From contig DASPNP010000053.1 in NCBI GenBank assembly GCA_035626475.1, positions 186,001 to 250,000 of the forward strand: a DNA stretch of 64,000 nucleotides, in the 5' to 3' direction. The notes under the pieces are model-generated. The model did not search any database, was not told where the DNA came from, and worked only from the letters and a program-made list of their open reading frames with translations. Made by a program: the position numbers and the translations under genes. Of this stretch, positions 42,408 to 50,920 are shown in pieces (within the stretch, counting starts at the first letter, position 1; each line of letters starts with the position of its first letter). Source of the stretch: DASPKT01 sp035626475 (GTDB taxonomy: Bacteria; Pseudomonadota; Alphaproteobacteria; Azospirillales; Azospirillaceae).

Positions 42408-42644
42408 ATGCGCCGGTCCAACGTCTGCTACACCTGCCAGTTCTGGGTCGGATTCGGCGTGCGCGAGCGCGGGCCGAAGGGCCAGTGCCGCCGTTTCCCG
42501 CCTGTCGTCACCGACCGCGCGCCAGCCGGCTCCTTCCCGACCACGCTGACGACCGACTGGTGCGGCGAGTGGCAGCGCCACGCCGCCGGCCGCGCCGAAC
42601 CGCCCGCCGAGGAAACGGGCGGGAACCTGTACGACGAGCTTTAA
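42408..42644 (+). CDS. small four-cysteine protein (zinc-ribbon-like, 78 aa)
   Basis: A 78-aa protein with four Cys spaced C-x2-C-x16-C-x24-C (CYTCQFW at 7-10, GQCRRFPP at 27, DWCGEW at 52), the pattern of a small metal-binding domain. The WCGEW ending and CRRFPP segment recur in small proteins of unknown function. The ATG at 42408 has CCGGAGAGGG upstream. It could bind zinc or a partner; that is inference. Confidence 0.7.
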   Translation: MRRSNVCYTCQFWVGFGVRERGPKGQCRRFPPVVTDRAPAGSFPTTLTTDWCGEWQRHAAGRAEPPAEETGGNLYDEL

Positions 42645-42652
42645 CCCTCGAA

Positions 42653-42807
42653 CGTCACCCCGGCGAAAGCCGGGGCCCAGGGGTTGCAGCGGGATGCGCC
42701 GCATGCAGCGCACTCGAGCTTGGAGCGGCTGACTGCCCGCAATTGGGCTGGCTTCATTGATCTCTGATTGCCGCAACCCCTGGGTCCCGGCTTTCGCCGG
42801 GATGACG
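42653..42807. repeat. inverted pair of REP-like elements
   Basis: The left unit (42653-42687) opens with CGTCACCCCGGCGAAAGCCG and the right unit (42772-42807) is its near-perfect reverse complement. About 85 bp separate them. Each unit also forms its own hairpin around CGAAAG. Elements like this, rich in CCCGGCGAAAGCCGGG, are scattered through many alphaproteobacterial genomes as intergenic repeats. This pair lies between a small gene and tRNA-Asn. Confidence 0.85.
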
Positions 42808-42827
42808 GGGTGAGGGAAAGCACCCGG

Positions 42828-42863
42828 AAACGAAAGAGGCCGGACGTTTCCGTCCGGCCTCTT
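42828..42863 (-). terminator. rho-independent terminator of tRNA-Asn
   Basis: An 11-bp stem (42836-42846 with 42851-42861) with a TTTC/GAAA loop is followed on the minus strand by TTTCGTTT, just past the tRNA-Asn 3' end. Confidence 0.85.
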
Positions 42864-42868
42864 CGAAT

Positions 42869-42944
<76 letters not shown>

Positions 42945-43124
42945 TCAGCACGAACCGCTTCGCCTTTTCGGTTGCTACCGTTGGGGGTCAGCGGCGGTGG
43001 GCGGCTATATAGCCCAGGGTTTTTCGGATTGGAACCCCTTTGTTGGGGTCATTTCGGTGACCGGGTGCTTTTTTCTCCGGCGCCGGGGTTCTAGGCTGCC
43101 CCGACACGAAGCCCGGATCCCGAG

Positions 43125-43727
43125 ATGACCGACGAGAATCCCTGGAAGACGCTGAGCCGCGAGACCCGGTACGAGAACCCCTGGATCCGGATCGAGCATC
43201 ACGCGGTGCTGAACCCGGCGGGCAGGCCAGGCATCTACGGCGTGGTGCGCTTTCGCAGCCAGGCGGTGGGCGTGCTGCCGATCGATTCGGAGGGGCACAC
43301 CTGGCTGGTGGGCCAGTACCGCTATCCGCTGGACCGCTACAGCTGGGAGATCCCCGAGGGCGGGGCGCCGCTGGGCACCGACCCGGCGGACACGGCGCGA
43401 CGGGAGCTGATCGAGGAGACGGGGCTGCGCGCCGGCCGGCTGCTGGAGTTCCTGCGCATGGATCTGTCGAACAGCACCACGGACGAGACAGCCTTCTCTT
43501 ACCTGGCCTGGGACCTGGAGCGCGGCGAGGCGGAGCCGGAGGAGACGGAGCAGCTGAAGCTCCGCCGCGTGCGCCTGGCCGAGGCGCTCGCCATGGCCAA
43601 GCGCGGCGAGATCACCGATTCGATCAGCGTCGCGTCGCTGCTGCGCCTGAAGGTCATGGCCGACGACGGCGAACTGCCCGAGGGGCTGCGCGACGCGGTC
43701 GCGCGCGGCCTGGCGCCGGTGGGGTGA
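43125..43727 (+). CDS. Nudix hydrolase
   Basis: A 200-aa Nudix protein. The box starts EGGAPLGTDPADTARRELIE and ends ETGLRAG, with all catalytic Glu present. The surrounding WLVGQYRYPLDRYSWEIPEG and EFLRMDLSNSTTDETAFSYL resemble NudF/NudE-type nucleoside-diphosphate sugar hydrolases. It is a second, distinct member besides the one at 40173. The substrate is unknown. A 180-bp gap separates it from tRNA-Asn. Confidence 0.88.
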   Translation: MTDENPWKTLSRETRYENPWIRIEHHAVLNPAGRPGIYGVVRFRSQAVGVLPIDSEGHTWLVGQYRYPLDRYSWEIPEGGAPLGTDPADTARRELIEETGLRAGRLLEFLRMDLSNSTTDETAFSYLAWDLERGEAEPEETEQLKLRRVRLAEALAMAKRGEITDSISVASLLRLKVMADDGELPEGLRDAVARGLAPVG

Positions 43728-43776
43728 GCACCGGGGCGTTATAGGTCTGATTGTCGGATCGGGGAGGAGGGCTCCC

Positions 43777-43850
43777 TGGAGGCACGGCCGGGAATCGAAC
43801 CCGGGTTCACGGATTTGCAGTCCGTTGCATCACCACTCTGCCACCGCGCC
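43777..43850 (-). tRNA. tRNA-Cys (GCA)
   Basis: Minus-strand acceptor stem GGCGCGG/CCGTGCC with one G-T pair, anticodon arm CGGA-CTGCAAA-TCCG with anticodon GCA, T arm CCCGGGTTCGATTCCCGG, discriminator T and encoded CCA. Confidence 0.96.
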
Positions 43851-44098
43851 ATCCGGAGCCGAGAGGGGCGGCCAGGGCCCCCCGTGGTGTGGAGGCGAGC
43901 TATAGCCGCCCCCCATGCCCCGGGTCAAGCGCTCCCGTCGGAGATGGTCCCGCGATGCGGGCGCCGGGACCCAGGGCGGACGGGCGCGCGATTGTCATCC
44001 TGGGGGCAGGGGGATATATAGGCGCGGGGTTCCGCCCCGCCCGCCCCATCTCCCGCCACGCGGCGCCCGCCGCCCGCAGTCTCCGGTACAGATCGATC

Positions 44099-44764
44099 AT
44101 GGCCGTCACGCTCGACTTCAAAGCCGCCCGCCTGAACATGGTGGAGGGGCAGGTGCGCCCGAACAAGGTGACCGACAACGCGGTCGTCTCCGCCATGCTC
44201 GACTTGCCGCGCGAGCGCTTCGTCCCGCCGGCCATGAAGAGCCTGGCCTATATCGACGAGGATCTGCAGGTGGCCCCGGGCCGCTTCCTGCTGGAGCCGA
44301 TGGTGCTGGCGCGGCTGGTGCAGGAGGCCCGGGTCGGCCGCGGCGACATCGCCCTCGACGTGGCGCCGGCGACCGGCTACTCGACCGCGCTGCTGGGCCG
44401 ACTCGCCGGTACGGTCGTGGCGGTCGAGGCCGACGCGGCCCTGGCGGAGCAGGCGACCCGCAACCTGCAGGACCTGGGCGTCGACAACGCCGTCGTCGTC
44501 AGCGGCGACCACGCCCAGGGCCATGCGAAGCAGGGCCCCTACGACGTGATCCTGCTGGGCGGCGCCGTCTCCGAGGTGCCGACCACGCTGCTCGACCAGC
44601 TGTCGGAGGGCGGCCGCCTTGTCTGCGTGCTGGCGGCGGTGGGCGGCGTCGGGCAGGCCAAGCTCTTCCAGCGCGTCGGCGGTCGGATCTCCGGACGGAC
44701 CGTCTTCGACGCCAACGTGCAGCGGCTGCCGGGCTTCGAGCCCAAGCCGCGCTTCGAGTTCTGA
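44099..44764 (+). CDS. protein-L-isoaspartate O-methyltransferase-like protein
   Basis: A 221-aa SAM-dependent methyltransferase of the Pcm family. It opens LDFKAARLNMVEGQVRPNKV and carries LEPMVLARLVQEA and the SAM loop ALDVAPATGYSTALLGRLAG, where the usual GTGSGY is changed to APATGY. The later GPYDVILLGGAVSEVPTTLL and EGGRLVCVL are family-typical. This is the alphaproteobacterial variant usually found next to tolC. Repair of isoaspartate is inferred; the altered motif leaves doubt. Confidence 0.85.
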   Translation: MAVTLDFKAARLNMVEGQVRPNKVTDNAVVSAMLDLPRERFVPPAMKSLAYIDEDLQVAPGRFLLEPMVLARLVQEARVGRGDIALDVAPATGYSTALLGRLAGTVVAVEADAALAEQATRNLQDLGVDNAVVVSGDHAQGHAKQGPYDVILLGGAVSEVPTTLLDQLSEGGRLVCVLAAVGGVGQAKLFQRVGGRISGRTVFDANVQRLPGFEPKPRFEF

Positions 44765-44797
44765 GGCCGCGAGGCCGAACCGCCGACGGGGTCCCGC

Positions 44798-45130
44798 ATG
44801 TCAGGCGCTTTTCCCGACGAGATCGAGGTCGAGACCCTGGACGCTTGGTTGCGGAGCGGCGAGAGAGTTGCGCTTCTGGACGTGCGCGAGCCATGGGAAA
44901 TGGACCTATGCGCGCTGGACGGGAGCCTTAATATACCGTTGGGAAGCCTGCCCTCGCGGGCGGGGTCCATCCCGGCGGACGTACCCGTGGTGACGATCTG
45001 CCATCACGGTTTCCGCAGCGCCCAGGCCGCGGCCTGGCTCCGCGCCCAAGGATTCGACCGGGTGGCCAACCTGTCGGGCGGCATTGACGCCTGGGCCCGC
45101 CGGGTCGACACGAGCATGAAGGTGTATTGA
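44798..45130 (+). CDS. single-domain rhodanese-like protein
   Basis: A 110-aa rhodanese with LLDVREPWEMDLCALDGSLN, the active-site loop CHHGFRS (Cys at the start) and ANLSGGIDAW. It should accept persulfide sulfur on that Cys. The loop length matches small GlpE/PspE-like sulfurtransferases. It lies between the Pcm-like gene and tolC with 2 bp before tolC's ATG, so it is probably co-transcribed with them. Confidence 0.9.
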   Translation: MSGAFPDEIEVETLDAWLRSGERVALLDVREPWEMDLCALDGSLNIPLGSLPSRAGSIPADVPVVTICHHGFRSAQAAAWLRAQGFDRVANLSGGIDAWARRVDTSMKVY

Positions 45131-45132
45131 GA

Positions 45133-46509
45133 ATGGATGCGAGCAACCTGAAGATCGCCCTCCGGAAGAGCCTGCGGGCCGCGCTGCCCGTGGCCGCCCT
45201 GGCCGTCGGTCTGGGACTGACGCCGGCGCAGGCCCAGACCCTGGACGAGGCGCTCGCCCAGGCCTACATCAGCAACCCGACGCTGGAATCCGAGCGCGCC
45301 CAGCTGCGCGCCACCGACGAGCTGGTGCCGCAGGCCCGCTCCGGCTACCTGCCCCAGGTGAACGCCGGCGCCGACGTCTTCCGCCAGCGCGTCGAGCAGG
45401 ACCAGCGCGTCCAGGCCCTGACGCCCAAGTCGGTCGACATCTCCGTCAGCCAGCCGATCTACCGCGGCGGCCGCACCAGCGCGTCCGTGGACCAGGCCGA
45501 GGCCGCCGTGAAGGCGCAGCGCGCCGCCCTGGTCCAGACCGAGCAGACCGTGCTGCTGAACGCGCTGACCGCCTATGCCGACGTGGTCCGCGACCAGGCC
45601 GTGCTGGACCTGAACACCAACAACGAGCAGGTGCTGCGCCGCCAGCTCGAGGCCTCGCAGGACCGCTTCCGCGTCGGCGAGATCACCCGCACCGACGTCA
45701 GCCAGTCCGAAAGCCGCCTGTCGCGCGCCAACGCCGACCGCATCCTGGCCGAGGGCCTGCTGAACGCCAGCCGCGCGGCCTACGCGCGCGTCATGGGCGT
45801 CGCCCCGGGCAAGCTCACGCAGCCCTCGCCGCAGCTGACCCTGCCGACTTCGCTGCAGGAGACCATCGCGCTGGCCGAGCAGAACAGCCCGGCCGTCGTC
45901 GCCGCCCAGTACCAGCTGGAGGGCGCTGAGGCGCTGGCGAGCGCCGTGTTCGGCGAGATGCTGCCCAGCGTCAACGTCACCGGCACCATGGAGCGCGGCT
46001 GGGATCTGGCCGAGCGCGACACGGTGCGCAACACCGCCTCCATCGGCGCCCGCCTGACGGTGCCGCTGTACCAGGGCGGCGGCACCTCGGCCCGCGTCCG
46101 CGAGGCCAAGCAGACCGCCAACCAGCGCCGCATCCAGGTCGAGGAGGCCCGGCGCCAGGCCCGCGAGACGGCGATCCGCGCCTGGGAGGCTCTGGTGACT
46201 TCGCGCGCAAGCATCAAGTCGCGCCAGGACCAGGTCCGCTCGGGCGAGATCGCGCTGGAAGGCGTGCGCCAGGAGGCCACGGTCGGCTCGCGCACCATCC
46301 TCGATGTGCTGGACGCCGAGCAGGAGCTGCTGGACGCCCGCGTGCAGCTGGTCCGCTCGCAGCGCGACGATCTGGTCGCCTCGTTCCAGGTGCTGGCCGC
46401 CACCGGCCAGCTCACCGCGCCGCGCCTCGGCCTGAACGTGCCGGTCTATGACGAGACCGCGCACTACCGCGAGGTCCGCAACAAGCTCTGGGGCCAGTCG
46501 ATCGACTGA
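45133..46509 (+). CDS. tolC: TolC family outer-membrane channel protein
   Basis: A 458-aa outer-membrane efflux protein with a signal peptide (PVAALAVGLGLTPAQAQ). Two OEP repeats follow, each with a long helical hairpin: TLDEALAQAYISNPTLESER and the ATDELVPQARSGYLPQVN region, then TSLQETIALAEQNSPAVVAA. The type I secretion TolC signature VGSRTILDVLDAEQELLDAR is present. It forms a trimeric channel-tunnel for export pumps. The ATG at 45133 is preferred over TTG at 45127. Confidence 0.93.
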   Translation: MDASNLKIALRKSLRAALPVAALAVGLGLTPAQAQTLDEALAQAYISNPTLESERAQLRATDELVPQARSGYLPQVNAGADVFRQRVEQDQRVQALTPKSVDISVSQPIYRGGRTSASVDQAEAAVKAQRAALVQTEQTVLLNALTAYADVVRDQAVLDLNTNNEQVLRRQLEASQDRFRVGEITRTDVSQSESRLSRANADRILAEGLLNASRAAYARVMGVAPGKLTQPSPQLTLPTSLQETIALAEQNSPAVVAAQYQLEGAEALASAVFGEMLPSVNVTGTMERGWDLAERDTVRNTASIGARLTVPLYQGGGTSARVREAKQTANQRRIQVEEARRQARETAIRAWEALVTSRASIKSRQDQVRSGEIALEGVRQEATVGSRTILDVLDAEQELLDARVQLVRSQRDDLVASFQVLAATGQLTAPRLGLNVPVYDETAHYREVRNKLWGQSID

Positions 46510-46547
46510 GGCCCGGCAAGGGCCGCCAAGCGCTTGGCGATGAAGGG

Positions 46548-46574
46548 AAGGGCGGTCCGCAGGGGCCGCCCTTT
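46548..46574 (+). terminator. rho-independent terminator of tolC
   Basis: An 8-bp stem (AAGGGCGG 46548-46555 with CCGCCCTT 46566-46573) is followed by TTCC, about 40 bp after the tolC stop. The T tract is short. Confidence 0.65.
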
Positions 46575-46649
46575 CCGCATCAACGAGGGTGGTCTTTTGA
46601 GCGGTTCTGCCCTAGTCTGCCCAGCAGCCAGGCACTCGGGTTAATACAG

Positions 46650-47261
46650 ATGGCCGATAAGTCGTCCCAAGAACCGTCGATGGAGGAGATCCTCGCCTCC
46701 ATCCGCCGCATCATTTCCGAGGACAGCGATTCGCCGGGCGCGGCCGCTGCGGAGCCCGAGGCGCCGCCTCCGCCTCCGCCGCCCCCTCCACCCCCGCCGC
46801 CACCGCCTCCGCCGCCGCCCCCTCCGCCGCCGCCCATGATGATGGACGAGCCCGAGGAGGAGGACGTCCTCGAGCTGACGCAGATGGTGCCGGACGAGGA
46901 GCCCGAGCCGCCGCCCGCCCCCGCCTTCGATCCGTTCGACATGGAGCCGGAGCCGCCGCCCCCGCCGCCGCGGCGGGCGGCCCCGCCGCCTCCGCCGCCG
47001 GTCTACGAGGACGACGCTCTGATCTCCGACATGACCGCGTCGGCAGCCAGCCGGGCCTTCTCCAGCCTGGCCGGCTTCAAGCGGGGCCCGAGCATCATCG
47101 GCGAGGGGCCGATGGGCAACGGCGCCGCCACGGTCGAGCAGATCTGCTACGAGCTGATGCGGCCGCTGATCCGCGAGTGGCTCGACGACAACCTGCCGCA
47201 GCTCGTCGAGCGGCTGGTCAAGCGCGAGATCGAGAAGGTCGTCCGGCGCGGGCTGGACTGA
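46650..47261 (+). CDS. popZ: polar organizing protein Z (PopZ/DUF2497)
   Basis: A 203-aa pole-organizing scaffold. The N-terminal helix EPSMEEILASIRRIISEDS and the C-terminal helices TVEQICYELMRPLIREWLDD and NLPQLVERLVKREIEKVVRR define DUF2497/PopZ. The linker is Pro/Glu/Asp-rich, as in Caulobacter, but here it contains 24 consecutive Pro (residues 39-62). PopZ self-assembles at poles and anchors the ParB-parS centromere. The alternating codons of the tract (ccg, cct, ccc, cca) argue against a simple artefact. It lies between tolC and valS. Confidence 0.93.
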   Translation: MADKSSQEPSMEEILASIRRIISEDSDSPGAAAAEPEAPPPPPPPPPPPPPPPPPPPPPPPPMMMDEPEEEDVLELTQMVPDEEPEPPPAPAFDPFDMEPEPPPPPPRRAAPPPPPPVYEDDALISDMTASAASRAFSSLAGFKRGPSIIGEGPMGNGAATVEQICYELMRPLIREWLDDNLPQLVERLVKREIEKVVRRGLD

Positions 47262-47290
47262 CCTTCCCCGACCGCACGCATCGGAAGTAG

Positions 47291-47329
47291 GGGAAGGGCG
47301 GTGCCTTGAAGGCGCCGCCCTTCCCGTTT
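47291..47329 (+). terminator. rho-independent terminator of popZ
   Basis: An 11-bp stem (GGGAAGGGCGG with CCGCCCTTCCC) extended by GTGCC/GGCGC is followed by GTTTA, 30 bp after the popZ stop. Confidence 0.75.
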
Positions 47330-47378
47330 AGAAACCCCGGATTCCGCAACCGCGATCCAGTTCCATCAGGGCCCCGCC

Positions 47379-50099
47379 ATGCTCGACAAGACCTTCTCCC
47401 CCGCCGAGGTGGAGCAGAAGCACTACCAGCGCTGGGAGCAGTCCGGCGCCTTCGCCGCCAATCCCGAGTCGAACCGGCGCCCCTACACCATCATGATGCC
47501 GCCGCCCAACGTCACGGGCAGCCTGCACATGGGCCACGCGCTCACCTTCACCCTGCAGGACGTGATCACCCGGTTCAACCGCATGCGCGGGCGCGACATG
47601 CTGTGGCAGCCCGGCACCGACCATGCCGGCATCGCCACCCAGATGGTGGTGGAGCGGAACCTCGCGGCGGAAGGCAAGACCCGCCACGACCTTGGCCGCG
47701 ACGGCTTCATCGACAAGGTCTGGGAATGGAAGGCCGAGTCGGGCGGCACGATCACCCGCCAGCTGCGCCGCCTGGGCGCCTCGCCGGACTGGGCGCGCGA
47801 GCGCTTCACCATGGATGAGGGGCTGAACGGCGCCGTGCGCAAGGTCTTCGTCGAGCTGCACCGCAAGGGCCTGATCTACCGCGACAAGCGGCTGGTGAAC
47901 TGGGATCCGAAGCTGCACACCGCCATCTCCGACCTGGAGGTCGAGCAGAAGGAGGTGAAGGGCAGCCTCTGGTATTTCCGCTACCCTGTGGTGGACGATG
48001 CCGGCCGCGACACCGACCGCTTCGTGGTGGTCGCCACCACCCGGCCCGAGACGATGCTGGGCGACACCGGCGTCGCCGTGCACCCCGAGGACGACCGCTA
48101 CAAGGATCTGGTCGGCAAGACCGTCCGGCAGCCGACCACCGGCCGCCTGATCCCCATCGTCGCCGACGAGTATGCCGACCCAGAGACGGGCACCGGCGCG
48201 GTGAAGATCACGCCGGCGCACGACTTCAACGACTATGAGGTCGGCAAGCGCCGGAAGCTGGACTTCATCAACATCCTCGACGCCAACGCCGCCGTGGTGG
48301 CGGTGGCCGATCTGTTCCGCCTGACGGAAGACGGCCGCCTGCAGCGGGTGGAGGAGGGCGCCGCCATTCCCGAGGGCTATCGCGGCCTGACCCGCGAGGC
48401 CGCGCGCAAGAAGATCGTCGAGGAGATGGAGGCCGCCGGCTTCCTCGAGAAGATCGATCCGCACACCCTGATGCAGCCGCACGGCGACCGCTCCGGCGTG
48501 GTCATCGAGCCCTGGCTGACCGACCAGTGGTACTGCGACGCCGCGACGCTCGCCAAGCCGGCCATCGAGGCGGTGGAGACCGGCAAGACCGTGTTCGTGC
48601 CCAAGCAGTGGGAGAACACGTATTTCGAGTGGATGCGCAACATCCAGCCCTGGTGCATCAGCCGTCAGATCTGGTGGGGCCACCAGATCCCCGCCTGGTA
48701 CGGGCCGGACGGGCAGGTGTTCGTGGCCGAGACCGAGGCGGAGGCGCGCGAGGCGGCCGCCAAGGTCTACGGGCCGGAGCCGAAGCTGACCCGCGATTCG
48801 GACGTGCTGGACACCTGGTTCAGTTCGGCGCTGTGGCCGTTCTCGACGCTCGGCTGGCCGGAGAAGACGCCGGAACTCGCCCGCTACTATCCGGGCGACG
48901 TGCTGGTGACCGGCTTCGACATCATCTTCTTCTGGGTCGCCCGGATGATGATGATGGGCATCCACTTCATGGGCGACGTGCCGTTCCGCACCGTCTACAT
49001 CCACGCCCTGGTCCGCGACGAGAAGGGCCAGAAGATGTCGAAGTCCAAGGGGAACATCATCGATCCCCTGACGGTCATCGACCAGTATGGCTGCGACGCG
49101 CTGCGCTTCACCCTGTCGGCCATGGCGGCCCAGGGCCGCGACATCAAGCTGGCGGTCAGCCGGGTCGAGGGCTACCGCAACTTCGCGACCAAGCTCTGGA
49201 ACGCCGCGCGCTATGCCCAGATGAACGGCGTGACGCCGGTCGCCGGCTTCCAGCCCACCGGACTGACCCAGACGGTGAACCGCTGGATCGTCGGTGCCAC
49301 GGCCGACGCCGCCGCGAAGGTCACAGAGGCGATCGAGGCCTACAAGTTCAACGAGGCGGCCGGCGCGCTTTACCATTTCGCCTGGAACGGCTTCTGCGAC
49401 TGGTACCTGGAGTTCACCAAGCCGATCCTGAACGGCGAGGACGAGGCCGCCAAGGCCGAGACCCGCGCCGTCACCGCCTGGGTGCTGGACCAGATCCTGC
49501 ACCTGCTGCACCCGCTGATGCCCTTCCTGACGGAGGAGCTGTGGGACCAGCTGGGCTACAGGACCGGCGAGCAGGCCCTGATCTCCGCCGCTTGGCCGGA
49601 GTACGCGGCCGATGTCCGCGACGCCGCCGCCTCGGCCGAGATGGACTGGGTGGTCCGCCTGATCTCCACGATCCGCACCATCCGGGCCGAGATGAACGTG
49701 CCGCCCTCGGCGCAGATCCCGCTGGTCCTGAAGGATGCGGGGCCTGAGACGCGGCGGCGGGTGGAGACCCACCGCGACCTGATCGTGAAGCTCGCCCGCC
49801 TGTCGGGCATCGAGCTGAGCGACGCGGCGCCCGCCAAGGGCTCCGCCCAGGCGGTGGTGGATGAGGCGACGGTCGTGCTGCCGCTGGCCGAGTTCATCGA
49901 CGTGGAGAAGGAGAAGGCGCGCCTCTCCAAGGAGATCACGCGGCTGGAGGGCGAGGTCTCCAAGATCGACGCCAAGCTCGGCAACCCGCAGTTCGTCGCG
50001 CGGGCGCCGGAAGAGGTGATCGATGAGCAGCGCGAGCGCAGGGCCGAGGCGGCCCAGGCCCGCGACAAGCTGGCGGACGCGCTGTCCCGCCTCGGCTGA
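47379..50099 (+). CDS. valS: valyl-tRNA synthetase
   Basis: A 906-aa class I synthetase. The HIGH motif is in PPPNVTGSLHMGHAL (about residues 41-54) and the KMSKS loop in GQKMSKSKGNIIDPLTV. The CP1 editing domain (TTRPETMLGDTGVAVHPED) and the Val-specific DWARERFTMD and WFSSALWPFST segments are present. The C-terminal coiled coil (EKEKARLSKEITRLEGEVSK) is the ValS tRNA-binding arm. It charges tRNA-Val with valine. It is complete. Confidence 0.97.
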   Translation: MLDKTFSPAEVEQKHYQRWEQSGAFAANPESNRRPYTIMMPPPNVTGSLHMGHALTFTLQDVITRFNRMRGRDMLWQPGTDHAGIATQMVVERNLAAEGKTRHDLGRDGFIDKVWEWKAESGGTITRQLRRLGASPDWARERFTMDEGLNGAVRKVFVELHRKGLIYRDKRLVNWDPKLHTAISDLEVEQKEVKGSLWYFRYPVVDDAGRDTDRFVVVATTRPETMLGDTGVAVHPEDDRYKDLVGKTVRQPTTGRLIPIVADEYADPETGTGAVKITPAHDFNDYEVGKRRKLDFINILDANAAVVAVADLFRLTEDGRLQRVEEGAAIPEGYRGLTREAARKKIVEEMEAAGFLEKIDPHTLMQPHGDRSGVVIEPWLTDQWYCDAATLAKPAIEAVETGKTVFVPKQWENTYFEWMRNIQPWCISRQIWWGHQIPAWYGPDGQVFVAETEAEAREAAAKVYGPEPKLTRDSDVLDTWFSSALWPFSTLGWPEKTPELARYYPGDVLVTGFDIIFFWVARMMMMGIHFMGDVPFRTVYIHALVRDEKGQKMSKSKGNIIDPLTVIDQYGCDALRFTLSAMAAQGRDIKLAVSRVEGYRNFATKLWNAARYAQMNGVTPVAGFQPTGLTQTVNRWIVGATADAAAKVTEAIEAYKFNEAAGALYHFAWNGFCDWYLEFTKPILNGEDEAAKAETRAVTAWVLDQILHLLHPLMPFLTEELWDQLGYRTGEQALISAAWPEYAADVRDAAASAEMDWVVRLISTIRTIRAEMNVPPSAQIPLVLKDAGPETRRRVETHRDLIVKLARLSGIELSDAAPAKGSAQAVVDEATVVLPLAEFIDVEKEKARLSKEITRLEGEVSKIDAKLGNPQFVARAPEEVIDEQRERRAEAAQARDKLADALSRLG

Positions 50100-50128
50100 G
50101 CGCCGGCACCCGAAGCAAAGGTTGGTGG

Positions 50129-50156
50129 AGGGCGGGACCTTGTCCCGCCCTTCGTT
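50129..50156 (+). terminator. rho-independent terminator of valS
   Basis: A 10-bp stem (AGGGCGGGAC with GTCCCGCCCT) with a 3-nt loop is followed by TCGTT, 30 bp after the valS stop. Confidence 0.78.
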
Positions 50157-50259
50157 CATTAGAGTTCCCTGTCGGCTGTGACATTTCTGGTCCGCCGTGA
50201 CGGGACCTGCCCCTTCCTGTTGGCGCTTCCATCGCCGCTACCACCAGGAGGGAAGGGCT

Positions 50260-50427
50260 ATGGCAGAAGAACCGAGGAAGGTCGGGGTCTACGACAACGC
50301 AGGGACGGGCACCGGCGGTGCCGCGTCGACGGGGACCGCGACGACCGCCCGGTCAGGCATGCCTTCCTGGATATGGATCGCCCTGATCATCGCCGTGATC
50401 GCCATCATCGCCGCCCTGGCGCTCTGA
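50260..50427 (+). CDS. small single-span membrane protein (55 aa)
   Basis: A 55-aa protein with a hydrophilic Thr/Gly/Ala-rich N-terminus and one C-terminal transmembrane helix (WIWIALIIAVIAIIAALAL). No family is recognised. The ATG at 50260 has AGGAGGGAAG upstream, a strong ribosome site; the longer frame is not supported. Two bases separate its stop from the DUF2382 gene, so it appears to lead a stress-related operon. Confidence 0.7.
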   Translation: MAEEPRKVGVYDNAGTGTGGAASTGTATTARSGMPSWIWIALIIAVIAIIAALAL

Positions 50428-50428
50428 C

Positions 50429-50920
50429 ATGGCGGCGGATCGCCCCCTGGGCAGCGACGGTCCGTCCGAGCGGCCTCGGGCCGACCGTCTGAGCGGTACG
50501 GAGCGCACGATCGCCTCCGAAGAAGCTGTCATCCCCCTCGTCGAGGAGCAGATCTCCGTCGGCAAGCGGGAGGTGGAGCGGGGCGGCCTGCGCGTGGACG
50601 TCTCGGTGGAGACGCGCAGCGTCCCTGTCGAGCAGGTGCTGGAAAGCCATCGCGCCGAGATCGAGCGGCGGCCCGTGGGCCGGCCGATCGATGCGGTGCC
50701 GGCGCCGCGCCAGGAGGGGGACGTGCTCGTCATCCCCGTCGTCGAGGAGGAGGTGGTCGTTACCAAGCGCCTCGTTCTCAAGGAAGAAATCCTCATCAGG
50801 ACGGTCGTCGAACAGCGCACGGACAGGCGTCTGGTCGAGGTCCGGTCGGAACGCGCGGATATCACGCGTCTCGACGGGGATCCGTCCGATCTTTCACCTG
50901 AAGGAGCAGACAATGACTGA
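50429..50920 (+). CDS. DUF2382 (YsnF/AvaK-type) domain protein
   Basis: A 163-aa protein made of a DUF2382 domain. Two beta-repeat halves, VIPLVEEQISVGKREVERGG and VLVIPVVEEEVVVTKRLVLK, each contain the family's V-I/P-x-VEE pattern. The family is linked to general stress responses (YsnF, AvaK) but its function is unknown. The ATG lacks a clear ribosome site, so translation probably depends on the upstream small gene. It overlaps the next gene by 8 bp. Confidence 0.8.
   Translation: MAADRPLGSDGPSERPRADRLSGTERTIASEEAVIPLVEEQISVGKREVERGGLRVDVSVETRSVPVEQVLESHRAEIERRPVGRPIDAVPAPRQEGDVLVIPVVEEEVVVTKRLVLKEEILIRTVVEQRTDRRLVEVRSERADITRLDGDPSDLSPEGADND

Noticed and set aside
46580..46942. Gly-rich minus-strand frame resembling a glycine-rich protein
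   Set aside because: The poly-Gly is the complement of the poly-Pro codons of PopZ.
47328..50159. 943-aa open frame antisense to valS
   Set aside because: Shadow frame; all family motifs are on the plus strand and the antisense product is His/Gly/Leu-rich without domains.
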